Of a stretch of DNA of 64,000 bases, positions 1-11,395 are shown piece by piece. Numbering within the stretch: position 1 is the first letter of the stretch; each line of letters starts with the position of its first letter. Source of the stretch: Tubulanus polymorphus. Lineage: Eukaryota; Nemertea; Palaeonemertea; Tubulaniformes; Tubulanidae. Below the pieces are notes generated by a model. That model searched no databases. It was not told the DNA's origin and saw only the letters and a list, made by a program, of their open reading frames with translations. The DNA is taken from contig NC_134036.1 of assembly GCF_964204645.1 (NCBI RefSeq), positions 9,100,704 to 9,164,703 of the forward strand, read 5' to 3'. Both the position numbers and the translations under genes were made by a program.

Positions 1-138
1 CGACCCGTCACAAAGTATTTCAGTGATATTTTGAATTTATGTGCGGTTCAAATTTAGCGCCATTCTCGTGAGATTATCAACAACCCGGAAATAAAAGCCA
101 AGCCAGTTTACAAGCTTCTGTGCTCTAAGTTAAAGTTA

Positions 139-371
139 CGGTTCCTGAACTTCGCTGAAAAAGCTGAAACACTGAAAAGCTGAAACGCTGAAATAAAAAC
201 GCTGAAATTTCAGGGAATTTCCGAAAAACGCCGAAATTTCAGGGAATTCCCGAAAAACGCTGAAATCGTGCTAGGTACCGACAATACACGTTTTGAAATT
301 CTTTCCGGGCCGGTGTCCGCTGCCGAGTCCTGAACCGTCTTTTAGACTCTACCTTCGGTTACAGAGACATG
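139..371 (+). repeat. Left terminal inverted repeat with subterminal GCTGAAA repeats
   Basis: This arm begins CGGTTCCTGAACTTCG and contains many copies of GCTGAAA. It also holds a tandem pair of about 31 bp built around the palindrome GAAATTTC, each unit ending in CCGAAAAACG. The same order occurs inverted at 2531-2763. Repeated subterminal motifs of this kind are often transposase binding sites; that role is inferred. Confidence 0.7.
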
Positions 372-2530
372 CCTTGAGGTCGTCGTCATGTTCGACTTGA
401 TCGATTGCGGATTGCGTGGATTGTTAGATGTGTTTTTTGTTTTATGCGCATATACCGGTACGATCTAACAATGAAATTATCACTTCATTTGAATAAATTC
501 TTAATTACAGTAATATTAATTCTCAATATTTTTTCTTATATTTGGTGATTTCTTCCAACTTATCATTGCCAAGTCTCATACAAAAGTAGTAGCTGAATGA
601 AAGTACAGCTAGTAAGGCTGAACCTGATAACCCAAATTAAGTGCTATCATGGAACTTATGACTACTTTGATTCTATTTTGGTGTGAATAAAGGTTCAACC
701 GTCATAGTATACTGTACTTAGCATTACTACGATTGGGTGCCATATTTCTACAATCTCTTCAAGGAAGGAGTCTTGGAGTGTCTTTCGTTCCCGGGTAGGC
801 ATCCTCGCTTGCCAGGAGACCAGTATCGCTCCCAAACTCGCTTCCACCTGCCCCCTGGCCTCACGACGCGCGATTTCATTACCGGCGTTTTAGCGAATGA
901 CGTCATATATCAACACGCGAAAATACTTCTGTTTTCGCTACGTGTTCGCTGCTTGGTCCATTTACCGGGAAATTCCATAGATGCCAAATGTCGTTTGTAA
1001 CAAGCGCTGTGATTGGCCCGACCTGATTCTGGTCGGCTAGTAACGACTCGAGGTCAAGCGGTTCGGAGGGTAGGGTACGGGGTAAAACCTGGTTTACTCT
1101 CTCTGTCTACTTGCTGGAGACTACTATCTGCAATGTATTGCAAGTTTTTATTTGTCTGGCTTATGAGAGTCGAACAACGTTTTCCCATACACGGGCTTGG
1201 CTTTAGTACTAGATGAAGGCTAGGCACTGCACATTGTGGATTGACTGGAACTCTAAACTCACAAAATTAAACGAGTCAACAAGAAAGATCCAATAATTTG
1301 ACGTTTGTCTAATTATATTATTTAACAGCTTAAAATAATGCTTAACACATTATAAGAATACACAAAAGAAATCAGTTCTTACATTATATCAGAATCAATA
1401 GTTCGCTTAACTCGGGCTTGAATTCTGGTTCCATTGCTTTATATTCTAATGAAATTCACTAGCATACCTTAGAATATTGCTTAGCTTAAGATAAAAAATT
1501 TGGTACCAGGAAAACGGGGAAGTAAAGTGGGTGTACTGTACATCCCCAATTGACTTATTTCTCTCTGGTTGAATCAAGTTATTACTGAAATAGCATTCGA
1601 ATAGCCATTTTGTTTATAAAAATTGTGTCGTTCAGCTATCCTGCTGCAAATTTCGCAGTTCAAGTTAACTAGTGCCATCTGATTTCTCAGTATCTCAAAT
1701 TTGCACATTCTTAGCCCGAGTCTAAAAATAGAAAAAAGTGCATTTAAAGTAGGAAATAAAAGAATAGTGGCTAACACACTCTGGAGATATAGCCTATGGG
1801 GTGGGCCTAGTTTGAAAGCACTGAGGTCCGAGGGAACAGCACTTAGTAAATAAATACTGAAATCAAACTTACAAAACACCCAATACTTGAGATGATGTAC
1901 TTGACAAGAAGTGTGTCCAGCTGAGCAAATCAACTTTATCTATGACTCCTCCTTTTATAGATACCGTAGTAGTCTAAAAATAAGAATCGGTACATTTTTC
2001 TAACAGTTGGTATGTCATTTAAAAAAAAAAAAACCTATTATTATCACAACACAGCAAATAAATTACAGTTGTTGAATGGTTAGCCCGATTTAGATTAATT
2101 GGTTGACGCTAATTAGTATGACCTATAAGTAGGGGCCTACTGCATGTCATTGGCGTCAATCCATTCCATTCCACGGTGAATTAAAAAGAAATTTAGTTAG
2201 ATCCCTTTTGTCCAAAAGCTGCATCATTTATATAACTAGCTGTCAAATTTAATTTACCTCCTTCAGAGAATACCATAGTCCGTCGCCCATCAAGTTGATG
2301 ATCAACGTGTTGACAAAAGAAAAGTTGCTTATAATCCTGTTTTATACATGAACGATAGAAGTAAACCATATTCTTGGAATATTGAGCATAGTGTTTAAGT
2401 TGGCTTGCACGGTTTGTGAATGGGTTTTCTTCATCATGCTGCCTGTATGCATTAAAAATCCGGATTTCAAGCGAATTAATTTGTTCAACACGTGGCCCTC
2501 TAGAAGTATACTCCACACATACTGCCCATG
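372..2530. other. Interior of the MULE-like element, no gene recognised
   Basis: About 2.2 kb of AT-rich sequence between the TIRs. Open frames reach at most about 120 codons (for example 1574-1933 on the minus strand) and show no domain or motif I recognise. A poly-A run lies near 2021-2032. Confidence 0.5.
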
Positions 2531-2763
2531 CATGTCTCTGTAACCGAAGGTGGAGACTAAAAGACGGTTCAGGACTCGGCAGCGGATACCGGCCCGGATA
2601 TTATTTCAAAACGTGTATTGTCGGAACCTAGCACGATTTCAGCGTTTTTCGGGAATTCCCTGAAATTTCGGCGTTTTTCGGAAATTCCCTGAAATTTCAG
2701 CGTTTTTATTTCAGCGATTCAGCGTTTCAGTGTTTCAGCTTTTTCAGCGAAGTTCAGGAACCG
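2531..2763 (-). repeat. Right terminal inverted repeat
   Basis: Inverted counterpart of 139-371. It differs by a handful of substitutions, for example around 2590-2610 and in the GCTGAAA cluster near 2715-2735. It ends in CGAAGTTCAGGAACCG and is followed at once by the GTTAAAGTTA duplication. Confidence 0.7.
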
Positions 2764-2812
2764 GTTAAAGTTAGGCTAGTTCATTTTCAATAGGCATGAT
2801 AAGTAAAAGTTA

Positions 2813-3162
2813 TGCAGGGATATTTCACCGTAAAAGGCTGAGTGTTTATTTCTGCTATTTCACCGTACATCGTCGCTGATTGGCTGATTTACGCTACGCA
2901 TGCGCACAGAGGTGCGCAAAAATTCAAGGAAAGTGTGGAGAACAGAGTTAGAGAAAACAGAGCGGATAGAGCGAGACTCGAACCCGGGTCAGTAAATTAC
3001 ACTCTTCTCACCCTCTCGACACTAACTAACCCTATCGAAACCGTAATCCTAAACCCGATATAATGATTTTATTGTTACTTTTACTATATAGGCCTATAGT
3101 AATAATGTACGGTAAAACAGCAGAAGTAAATACTTTGCCGTATACGGTTAAATATCCACTTT
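2813..3162. mobile_element. Small MITE with a 10-bp target duplication
   Basis: The outer arms share GGATATTT(C/A)ACCGTA in inverted orientation, and a second inverted pair near 2860-2871 and 3104-3130 ends in ACCGTACAT. The direct repeat GTAAAAGTTA lies on both sides (2803-2812 and 3163-3172). On the minus strand the interior holds a tRNA B-box-like sequence, GGGTTCGAGTCTC, near 2972-2990, so a tRNA-derived SINE fragment may be inside. The arms are only about 75% alike, which suggests an old insertion. Confidence 0.5.
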
Positions 3163-3210
3163 GTAAAAGTTAACTATGAGAGGAGTCAAATCTTAACTCA
3201 CTCAGTAATA

Positions 3211-3618
3211 AGGCGCTTTTACGAAACTGAATCTTTGTTAATCGATTTAAGTTTCACGTTTACGGCACGCGGTTTAGTGAATCCGATTTGGTAAATCAAC
3301 TCGTTTATGGACGCGGTTTAGTAAATTGATTTATTAAATCGACTAACTTGCTCGGCGAGCAAGTTAGTGGCGATTAAGTCAGTGAAATCCAACATGGCGT
3401 CCTCTTTGACCGCGGGCCAAAGACCATTGCAGACCATCATCTAGGCCTATGAATAATTTGGTCACCATTGACGCCCATTTTCTTTCGAATCGCGACCTTT
3501 AAATTGATTAATTGATTCGACTCATTAACGAAAAACGATTTACTTATCCTTTCGTTTTCCAACATCGAATCGCATTCAGTTAAACCGAATCAGATTCAAT
3601 TTCGTAAAAGCGCTTATA
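3211..3618. mobile_element. Possible MITE with about 25-bp TIRs
   Basis: AAGGCGCTTTTACGAAACTGAATC near 3210 is mirrored by the inverse of TAAGCGCTTTTACGAAATTGAATC ending near 3618. A TA or ATA lies at each outer edge, which would fit a Tc/mariner-type MITE. The interior is rich in short GATTTA/TAAATC inverted motifs. No coding capacity is visible. Confidence 0.4.
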
Positions 3619-5640
3619 GGCCTAGTATTGGGTCACCATGTCACTAATTAGACATTTTGAAAACTAATACGAATGCTATGCGTTTATAAAACGTTACTTA
3701 CCAGAGTTTATTTGCACTTTCTATTTCCAAATTCCGAAGCATTCGCGTAGTAAAATAATACAGAGAAGTCAAGCACAGAACGATGTATGCAGCATGTATG
3801 CAGTGTGTACTGTGAGGAGTGTATGTTGTGGTGGCATCACTACACGGTCGTACTAATAAGCGGGGGACCAACGGGTGACCAACTGTCATCATTCACTAAT
3901 TAAAGCCACTAATTAACATGTCTCTCAGATAACTTATTGCATCAACCCCCTAATCATTATCCAAATATTAGTACTTTTCGATTGTATAACCGGAGTTTGA
4001 GTCTCGCACCTAGGAGGGTTGCGGGCACTTGACCAGGATTTCTACATAGTCTGACAATAACTATTTATCATTATTTTCACTCCATACAGATTGAGGTATA
4101 CAAATGCACCAGAATCTATTGAAAAAACAAATTAACATCTCTGAACATCAACACCCGACTAGCCTCAGGATACACCAGGCATAGGGCCTCAACAATAATG
4201 ATAATGAAATATGAGTCCGACAATCACTAGCTCGAAAGAGATTTTAAACATAAAAACTATAAAGGATCTATTAACACCTCGAATTTTCGGTTTTATCCTA
4301 AAAGCCATTCTCAAGAGTGACTAAAATTATGATATTTTACAGTATTTCACAGTATATATAAGCTTATTGTCCCTATAATTTCTTCTCTGGTTAATATTAC
4401 CTAGTTTTCATGTTCGATAGTGTGTGTCGTTCTTGCTTGTATATATTGTGAAATGTCATAATATGATTGTGGGACTCATATTTCATTCGTCTCTCGCGAT
4501 TTATTGCATAGTTTTATCACGTTAATAATGATAATAATAATCATTATTATAATAATTATAATGATAACAATAATGATGCTAATCACCGATAGGTTACTCT
4601 AAGTTACACACAACTTAACTATATATCACATGTTGAAATGAGTTCGTCACATTTCAAATGTGTAGTTTGAATTTTAAACAATTCTAAACGAAGCAAAATA
4701 GAAGTTCATTAAAATAGAAGCACATTATAGGCCTAATAGAATAGGCTTATCTTGAAAGTGTGGAATGTGGATACCAGGGCGTTGATTTAGAAAAATGACC
4801 ACAAAAATAAAGGCCTAGGAAAATCCTGATACTTTTGGATTGAACATTCAAATCACTCTTAACATCTCAACTTGACCTTAATGTACCGTAGCAGATCTAC
4901 TTAATTCATCTCTGACGATCGAAACCAGTTTAAGGTTCTTTGTCAAGAACCATTAAGTCTCGAAGAACCCCTATCTGCGTTCTATGTTGCCGAAGAACCA
5001 TAAGGCTTAACCAAGAACCCCGAGGTTCTTCAAAGAACCCCCGAAGAACCATTTGTTCTACGAGTGTAAGTCGTCATTGAATTAGTCGTGTCATCACATC
5101 TCTCGTATAACTATTTCGGTCTCGATTTTTTCTTTGTACCATATAATATTATGCTTATTACTCATACCTTATAAGTCGTATTTTCACGTTAGTCGTATCA
5201 AGTTTAGGGGCCAAATCTTCTAATTCCATTCAAAATACCTCGCGTAGGTCGTAGCTCGATATGCCGGTATCAGATGAAAATACCCTGCAATATTGTCAAG
5301 TGTTTAGACAGTTACAATGTAACTTCCTTGTGACGTTGTCTACGTGGTGCACTTGACAGCTTTAGATGATTGATTGAGACGAGATTTCAGCAATATATAT
5401 CTGCACTGTCAGGTCAGCTCAGTGATACGACCTTCTGCTGGAATCTGAGCGTAGTATATATTGTATTTTCACGGATTATTCGCTGAATTCGTATAAAACA
5501 GCGATATATAAATAATTTGTAAAATACGACTTACACATGACTCGTAACTAAGTCGTAGAAAAATCGTCAGTCCCGAGGGTTACGACTTATGCGGGCTTGA
5601 CTGTATATTTAATTGTAGTTTGAAGGCACGTATATTATCT
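3619..5640. other. Intergenic, no gene recognised
   Basis: AT-rich spacer. The only structure seen is a cluster of AAGAACC/GGTTCTT motifs at about 4930-5060 that could fold on itself, and a weak B-box-like TTTGAGTCTCG near 3990 that may be a SINE remnant. Confidence 0.5.
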
Positions 5641-5649
5641 AGTGAACTG

Positions 5650-5797
5650 AAGTTTGTGCGGGTACGTCCACTTTACAAAGCAGGCAATAATGACTCTTCT
5701 GATAATAACAGACCGATATCTGTACTGCCTTGCTTTTCCAGAATTCTGGAAAATATCGTATATAATCGATTAACGGAATATTGTAACACAGTTTCAT
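5650..5797 (+). pseudogene. LINE reverse-transcriptase fragment (N-terminal RT motifs)
   Basis: Translated on the plus strand, this stretch reads VRPLYKAG, then NNRPISVLP, then RILENIVYNRL. This is the order of the conserved block at the start of the reverse-transcriptase domain of CR1/Jockey-type non-LTR retrotransposons, ahead of the palm motif A. It ends in TAG at about 5796. The next RT motifs do not follow for about 1.4 kb and reappear at 7205, so this is the left part of a LINE copy split by later sequence. Confidence 0.7.
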
Positions 5798-6091
5798 AGT
5801 ATTGATACGCCGGTCACAATCCTCTCCTTAGTCGTAAGATAATATAAGCAATAATCGGTCCCTGGCGAGAGAACGTGTCCGCGCACAAACCCAAGTGAAA
5901 CTAGAATACCGGAAATTTTGAATGGATATAACAATACAAGATGAATTTATTTACCTTAATATTTAAACACAGCTCTCCAGTTTAACACAATCCAAATCCT
6001 AGCTCTAAATTCCTATTGCACTCTCCTGCTGGTAACCCGTCCTGAATCAAGTCCCAAACAAGCTTTTAACAAGTAACTATTGAATCTCTAT

Positions 6092-6145
6092 CGAGTGTCT
6101 TTTGAGTGTCTCTTGAGTGTCTCTTGAGTGTCTCTTGAGTGTCTG
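6092..6145 (+). repeat. 11-bp minisatellite, about five copies
   Basis: Five head-to-tail units close to TTGAGTGTCTC. It lies just upstream of dispersed repeat copy A; the second copy of that repeat at 54.8 kb does not carry the array. Confidence 0.8.
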
Positions 6146-7090
6146 CTCTCTCAAGATGCGGGTCCCTTTTATAGAAAGAGTCGGCGTTCTTAAAATGCCG
6201 ACTCTCCCACTCGACTTTTGGCAAGAAGCAGCAACCTAACTGTCATATAGAATTTAGCCTTAATCATTCGCTGATGAAAAATTATTTTCAAAACTGATTT
6301 GCTGAACTAACTTTTTCCTTCCAACCCTCCTGTCGTGACGCGGAATGATTTACTCACTCGTTGCTTATCATCGTTGAGAGAACAGCTATTCTCTGCGAGT
6401 TACCAACAGACGTATACAACAAGAGAAACTTTAGGGAGCTAGTATTAACAGCTAACACAAATTAATTTTCTTAAAACTTTAGCGATTATAGAGAATTTGT
6501 TCTCACTTAACATCTAGGATATTCAAATTAAATATATTTTCGAAAAACTTTAGTATTTGTCACAAATTAGGGTACCACTGATTATTTCTTTTTGAATTAT
6601 TATAAATACTTTTGATTCGGAACTTCATTATGATCCATTATCTTTCTTAAAATCATTCTATAACTGTTATACTAAATAAATTTGATTACAATACGGAATA
6701 AAGCAAAACAACAATGTCTCCCCATACTTCCGTTTTCCTTTTTAAAGAAAGTAGTCGGGAGTATCATGAAGTAACAGCGTGATTCTTTCACCAGCCGCAT
6801 AATTAATGCAACCCATTGTTCCGAACAAATACGGTTCCGTCTATTCTTAAGTTTCTAAAAAGATTTCTGAATGTTTGCCAGATAACGCAGCAGAAGTACC
6901 GAGAAAAAAATTATTTTTACACCAGGCTGATTCATGGTCAGCGCTGATAGATCAAAGCATCAAACAACAACCTGCTTACTACATCTTACTACGTTTGTTG
7001 TCTGAAACCATTAATAACCACCAACGCATTCAGGAAATCAACATTACAAACATTGTTTAGCTACTACGAAATCTTGCTGCGGATCAGTAT
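6140..7090 (+). repeat. Dispersed repeat, copy A (second copy at 54845-55690)
   Basis: The sequence from about 6140 to 7090 is matched in the same order and orientation at 54845-55690 with many substitutions and small indels. Shared landmarks include CGACTTTTGGCAAG, CTAACTGTCAT, AAACAACAATGTCTCCC, CAGGCTGAT and GTCAGCGCTGATAGAT. Neither copy has a long open frame. It sits between two pieces of a LINE RT (5797 and 7205), so it probably inserted into that LINE. It could be an LTR or a non-autonomous DNA element; its ends are not clear enough to say. Confidence 0.65.
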
Positions 7091-7204
7091 GCAACTAAAC
7101 CAGTTTGGCTTTTCAAAAGAACCATTCAACTGCCATGGCCGTAACCTTGATAAGTGACGAAATTTCATAAAATTTAGAAAGAAAAAATAATCAACTAATA
7201 AGGG

Positions 7205-7445
7205 AATTCCAATGTGTTTCAAAAGCAATTGACCCCGTTGATCACGATATCATTGTACGAAATAATGTCTGTATGGAATAAGAGGTGTCTCGAACAACTG
7301 GTTAGAAAACAATTATCTCAAATTCAAAATTATAAATCTTCATTCGGAACTGTTAAAATCCGAGTTCCCCAAGGCTCAATTGTAGGTCCCTTGCTTTTTT
7401 GTTATACGTTAATAACTGAATTAAATTTTCTAGTGTGTTAAAACT
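7205..7445 (+). pseudogene. LINE reverse-transcriptase fragment (motifs A to B)
   Basis: Across shifting frames this piece shows the order expected of a CR1/Jockey-type RT: a degraded KAF/IDPVDHDII motif A near 7225-7250, then RGVSNNWL-like residues near 7280-7300, then VPQGSIVGPLLF at 7369-7404. The catalytic-region motif A is altered and several frame changes and stops are present, so it is inactive. It continues the LINE fragment ending at 5797. Confidence 0.65.
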
Positions 7446-7653
7446 TATATTGTTTGCTTATGACGCAAGTGCATTTTTATAGTTACAACAATTTAGACGG
7501 ATTAGTATGTACTGTACATATTGAATTATCAAAATTTTTACCTGGTTTCAAACAAACAAGTTGCCATTTAATGTATAGAAGACGTCATTTATGGTTTCCA
7601 GTTAATTATTGAAAAATAACTTGAGAATATTGAACAAGTCAATGTCCTAAATT

Positions 7654-7840
7654 TTGTTAGAGTTCTTATCCAGATATCTAAACTGGGACGATCTCATAAA
7701 ATCAGTTGACACAATACTTTCTCGAAACATCGATATAATAAATAGACTCAAATATAAGCTCCCAGCGAGCTCATTTCGTACACTTTATTTTTCGCTTATC
7801 GATCCTTACCTCCAGTTATATAACTACAGCCAATAATTGA
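7654..7840 (+). pseudogene. LINE reverse-transcriptase fragment (C-terminal part)
   Basis: Reads NIDIINRLKYKLP, then RTLYFSLIDPYL, matching the conserved segment downstream of the YxDD motif in CR1/Jockey-type LINEs. The YxDD motif itself is not visible between 7445 and 7650. The frame closes at 7836. Confidence 0.6.
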
Positions 7841-9681
7841 ATTGCGAAAAGAGGTATTAAGTTCATTTCGAATTCCTATTATTTGACGTACACTGACCCT
7901 ATATTCAAACAGTAAATTTCCTCAGGCTCAAAGATATTGATAACCCCCAGTTAGGTACTTTTATCAACTAATTCGTCCACTCTGAACTCGTCCAAGCCAA
8001 AATTTTCAAATCTATAGTCATAATAGTCGGTGACGACAAGATTTACACACACTTTCTCACAATAGCCAAAGAAGAACCATTTCTGGAAAATTCAAAACTG
8101 TTTCTGAGAAATTATAGAAAAAAAAAACTTTGCCCTTGATTACATTATATATTCATCCTCTTATTAAAACTCAAATTATAGTTATATTGAAAAAATAGAA
8201 TTACATGTTAATCTAACTGTTTATTATGTGTGCAATTGTGTGTTTTTCGTTTGCACTTTTCTCTTTTGAGGGACCTTTTTATATAAACTCTTTCTTAGTT
8301 TCTACGGAGCCATTCGAGTCTAATTTACTGTATTTTGTATAACGCTTCGGTGAACTATGCTGTGTATTATATTTGAAAAACGAGGCTTCATTTATTCTTT
8401 CCAGGTGCCACTTTTATTTCGTGTGCTGTATCTATTCCTGTTAAAGGGAAATTCTCTTTGTCGATTGCTAGCTTTATATTTAATCATTGTCCGAATGCAA
8501 AATGAAAGCAGTTCTGAGAAAAAGTTGAAGTATGTTCTGAAGGCTGCCCTCTCATTAAGAGGTTAAAAAAGCTTGGACCTGGAACTGGATACAATGCTTT
8601 TTAAAAAGCAGTTAACAAAACTTCATTTAATGGGATTAAATGATGTAACTGAATTTATTAAGTATATTCCTAAAATTACGCCCAGTTAAGTCCGATATAA
8701 AGCTAAAACCTACGGAAAGCCTCGCTTGCCCGTATGTTTGCGCAATCTGCGGTAGAACGGCAGCGACATTTCAGCTCGTAGAGTCACTACGAAAGATTTC
8801 TACCGGTGTTGCTGTTCCACGCCGTAGTTTTAAGCAAAAAAAAACTGCGTGACGAATGCTCGTCCATGCAGCAGCGTGTTGCGTCCAGCGAAACGACGAC
8901 TATGTTCACTTCTACCCCCACGATCATGTACCTATTCCCCTGGCTCGAATTTACTATAACAAGTCCAATGACTTGCTCTTTCATTAGCATTATCATAAGC
9001 ACCATGTGTGTAATGTTTGTTCGTTAGGTGCTTCACCGCACGTATGTATTCTTGCGAAGTGTACACTCGAATGGCTGTCCGCCACTGTGGCTCCTGCTAT
9101 GGTGAACCTAGCGACTTCTTTGTATGGAAGCCTTGCTGCACATTTCACGAGGGAAGATTTGCTTGTCTAGTCCGTTGTAATGTTTCTTTCGTGTATTTTG
9201 AACAATTACCACGAAAACAATTATGTTCAAACTTATTCAGATTCATAACATACAACCGGGATACGATCCGAGGGTTCATATCCATGCTCACTGCTTCTTG
9301 CTTCCTTGTCTCTGGAGGTCACGTCCTCTCAAGTACCTTCTCCCGTAACCCCCACACGCGTAGCATTTTTGGTGGTCGGTAAGTCTCTTTTCGTTAATTT
9401 TCTTTCACCCCAGAATGCAAAAGAATATGCTTTGCATTTCAGACAGTATCAAACTTCAGAATATCGAGTAACATATTGCACACCAAAAAGACAGTGTTAA
9501 GTAATTAGTTAAGTGGTTTTCATGTTATCCCCTACTCCTACGTCTGATATCTGGTAGTTTTCGTTACGGCGCATTATTTCTTTGAAGGACAATGGATACT
9601 ACATTTCTTAAACCCTCAACCCAAGATATTTATATATCGTAAAGCCCAATGACATAGTGGTGTCATAATGACATACTCAAA
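7841..9681. other. Spacer, no gene recognised
   Basis: Probably includes the decayed 3' part of the LINE up to about 8130. Open frames up to about 120 codons at 9017-9382 show no recognisable motif. Confidence 0.5.
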
Positions 9682-10245
9682 TGTTTTGTGACTTTCTCAA
9701 AATGTATCAAAAATTTAACTAATTTTTAGTTCATAAGTCCTCAAATATTCATAAATGAACAGTTAAAAATTGTTGAAACATGTCGACTCTGCTGTAAAAT
9801 CAACCTATTAACAGTCCGGAATTTGGGATAATATTGGGCTTTAGAGAACATAATGCCCTTAGGTCTTCACATTTACAGTAAAGATTACGTAAGTGATTCA
9901 CGCGCAGCTCGCGATGGGCGCACAATAGAAATCTGAGCCGCGCGTTCTTTGAGTGTCACCAATTAAGAGGACCGCTATTGTGAAAATTGACTGCGGGAGG
10001 AATATTCCTCCCAATGTCAATCGATGGAAACTTGACCATGGGGTCCGATATTCAAAGAATTGACTTTGGGAGGAATATTCCTCCCAAGGTCAAACGAAGA
10101 GAATTTGACCTTCAGGTCTGATATTCAAAGTATCGACTTCGGGAGGAATGTTCCTCCGAATGACAAACGAAGGAAACTGGACCTGGTCTGTTATTCGAAA
10201 TATAGACTTTGTGATGAATGTTCTTCCAAACGACTAAACGCTTAA
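9682..10245 (+). repeat. Palindrome-bearing dispersed repeat, copy 1 (inverted copy at 53340-53945)
   Basis: The block matches 53340-53945 in reverse orientation at high similarity. Its right half consists of three or four units of about 75 bp, each centred on the perfect dyad GGGAGGAATATTCCTCCC or a decayed form (near 9995, 10070, 10140 and 10205). The units are joined by GATATTCAAAG-type sequence. Its left half is unique to the family and contains AAAGAACGCGCGGCTCAG in the other orientation. There is no coding capacity. Confidence 0.75.
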
Positions 10246-10559
10246 ACCTGAGCTTTTAGAATCATTGGTGTATATATTAATCATATTGGTGTTATAATTG
10301 TTTTAATAAGTAGTATACTATAGCGACGACACCAGACATATTAAGGCAATTTGAGTGATAATGTACACGGCATTTGAGGGTCTGCGACGAATGATTTAAG
10401 GCCTTCCCAAATAAAAAGGGAATTTCTTTTTAGTTCCCTTTTTAGTCCTAATTCCTGCAATATGAATATAAACACAGAATACACTTCTCCATAACCAAAA
10501 ACAACTGAATCGCGTCGACTATAGAGTAAAAATGACATTTATTAGTTCACATAAAACAG

Positions 10560-11395
10560 AATCTTACATACAAAATCAAGAGCTTTGAGTCCTATGAGAC
10601 TCAATCAATCGGGTTACATGATTCAAGTATTTGTAGTTAATACAAGAAATTGAGTCTCAGGACGCACTTTCAAAAATTAGTTTGAGGTATTATTTGTACC
10701 GGGTCTTAAAACATGCATTTTAAGAATTGCAATATTGATATGATAAGAAATTAGATTTGAGTCTTGAGACTCATTTTAGCATCAGGTTTTCAAAATTGCG
10801 TCCTAGGACTCATTACAAAAGGCCCACTCGCGGAATCGTTAGATTCGAGTCTTGAGACTCATATTAGTATCTACTTTTCTAAATTGCACCCTAGGACTCA
10901 TTCATAGTTTGATTCGAGTCTTGAGACTCATTTTAGTATCTGATTTACTATATTTCGTCCTAGGACTCATTCACCGTTAGATTCGAGTCTTAAGACTCAT
11001 TTTAGTACCTGCTTTTCTAAATTGCGTCCTAGGACTCATTCACCGTTAGATTCGAGTCTTAAGACTCATTTTAGTACCTGCTTTTCTAAATTGCGTCCTA
11101 GGACTCATTCATCGTTAGATGCGAGTCTTGAGACTCATTTTACTAAATTGCGTCCTAGGACTCATTCTAAAACTTTCACTGGTTTGAATCGTTAGATTCG
11201 AGTCCTAGGACTCATTTTAGTATCTGCTTTGCTAAATTGCGTCCTAGGACTCATTCATCGTTAGATTCGAGTATTGAGACTCATTTTAGTATCTGCTTTG
11301 CTAAATTGCGTCCTAGGACTCATTCGTCGTTAGATTCGAGTCTTGAGTCTCATTTTAGTGTTTGCTTCACATAATTTCGCACTAAGAAACCTCCA
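10560..11395 (+). repeat. Tandem satellite of about 69 bp with two alternating palindromes
   Basis: From about 10740 to 11365 a unit of about 69 bp repeats eight or nine times. Each unit carries GAGTCTTGAGACTC (or GAGTCTTAAGACTC) and, about 35 bp away, GTCCTAGGACTC. A TTTTAGTATCTGCTTT spacer and a TCGTTAGATTC spacer alternate between them. More diverged units extend to about 10560. One unit near 11200 carries the CCTAGG form where the others have CTTGAG, as if units had exchanged. Confidence 0.85.

Larger units (their letters stand above)
139..2763. mobile_element. Non-autonomous DNA transposon with long TIRs (MULE-like)
   Basis: The two ends are inverted copies of about 233 bp (139-371 and 2531-2763) that agree at roughly 95% of positions by eye. 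The 10-bp direct repeat GTTAAAGTTA lies immediately outside both ends (129-138 and 2764-2773) and is read as the target-site duplication. Long TIRs with a 9-11 bp duplication are the usual signature of Mutator-like elements; hAT and P elements make 8-bp duplications. The interior (372-2530) has only short open frames with no recognisable transposase motif, so the element appears non-autonomous. The superfamily call rests only on TIR length and duplication size. Confidence 0.7.

Noticed and set aside
9017-9500. Overlapping plus-strand frames of 121 and 64 codons
   Set aside because: Cys/Phe-rich sequence without a recognised domain, repeat or splice support. Treated as chance open frames.
10560-11395. 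CRISPR-like array
   Set aside because: Units are contiguous tandem repeats with similar spacers between dyads, in a eukaryotic sequence. There are no unique spacers.
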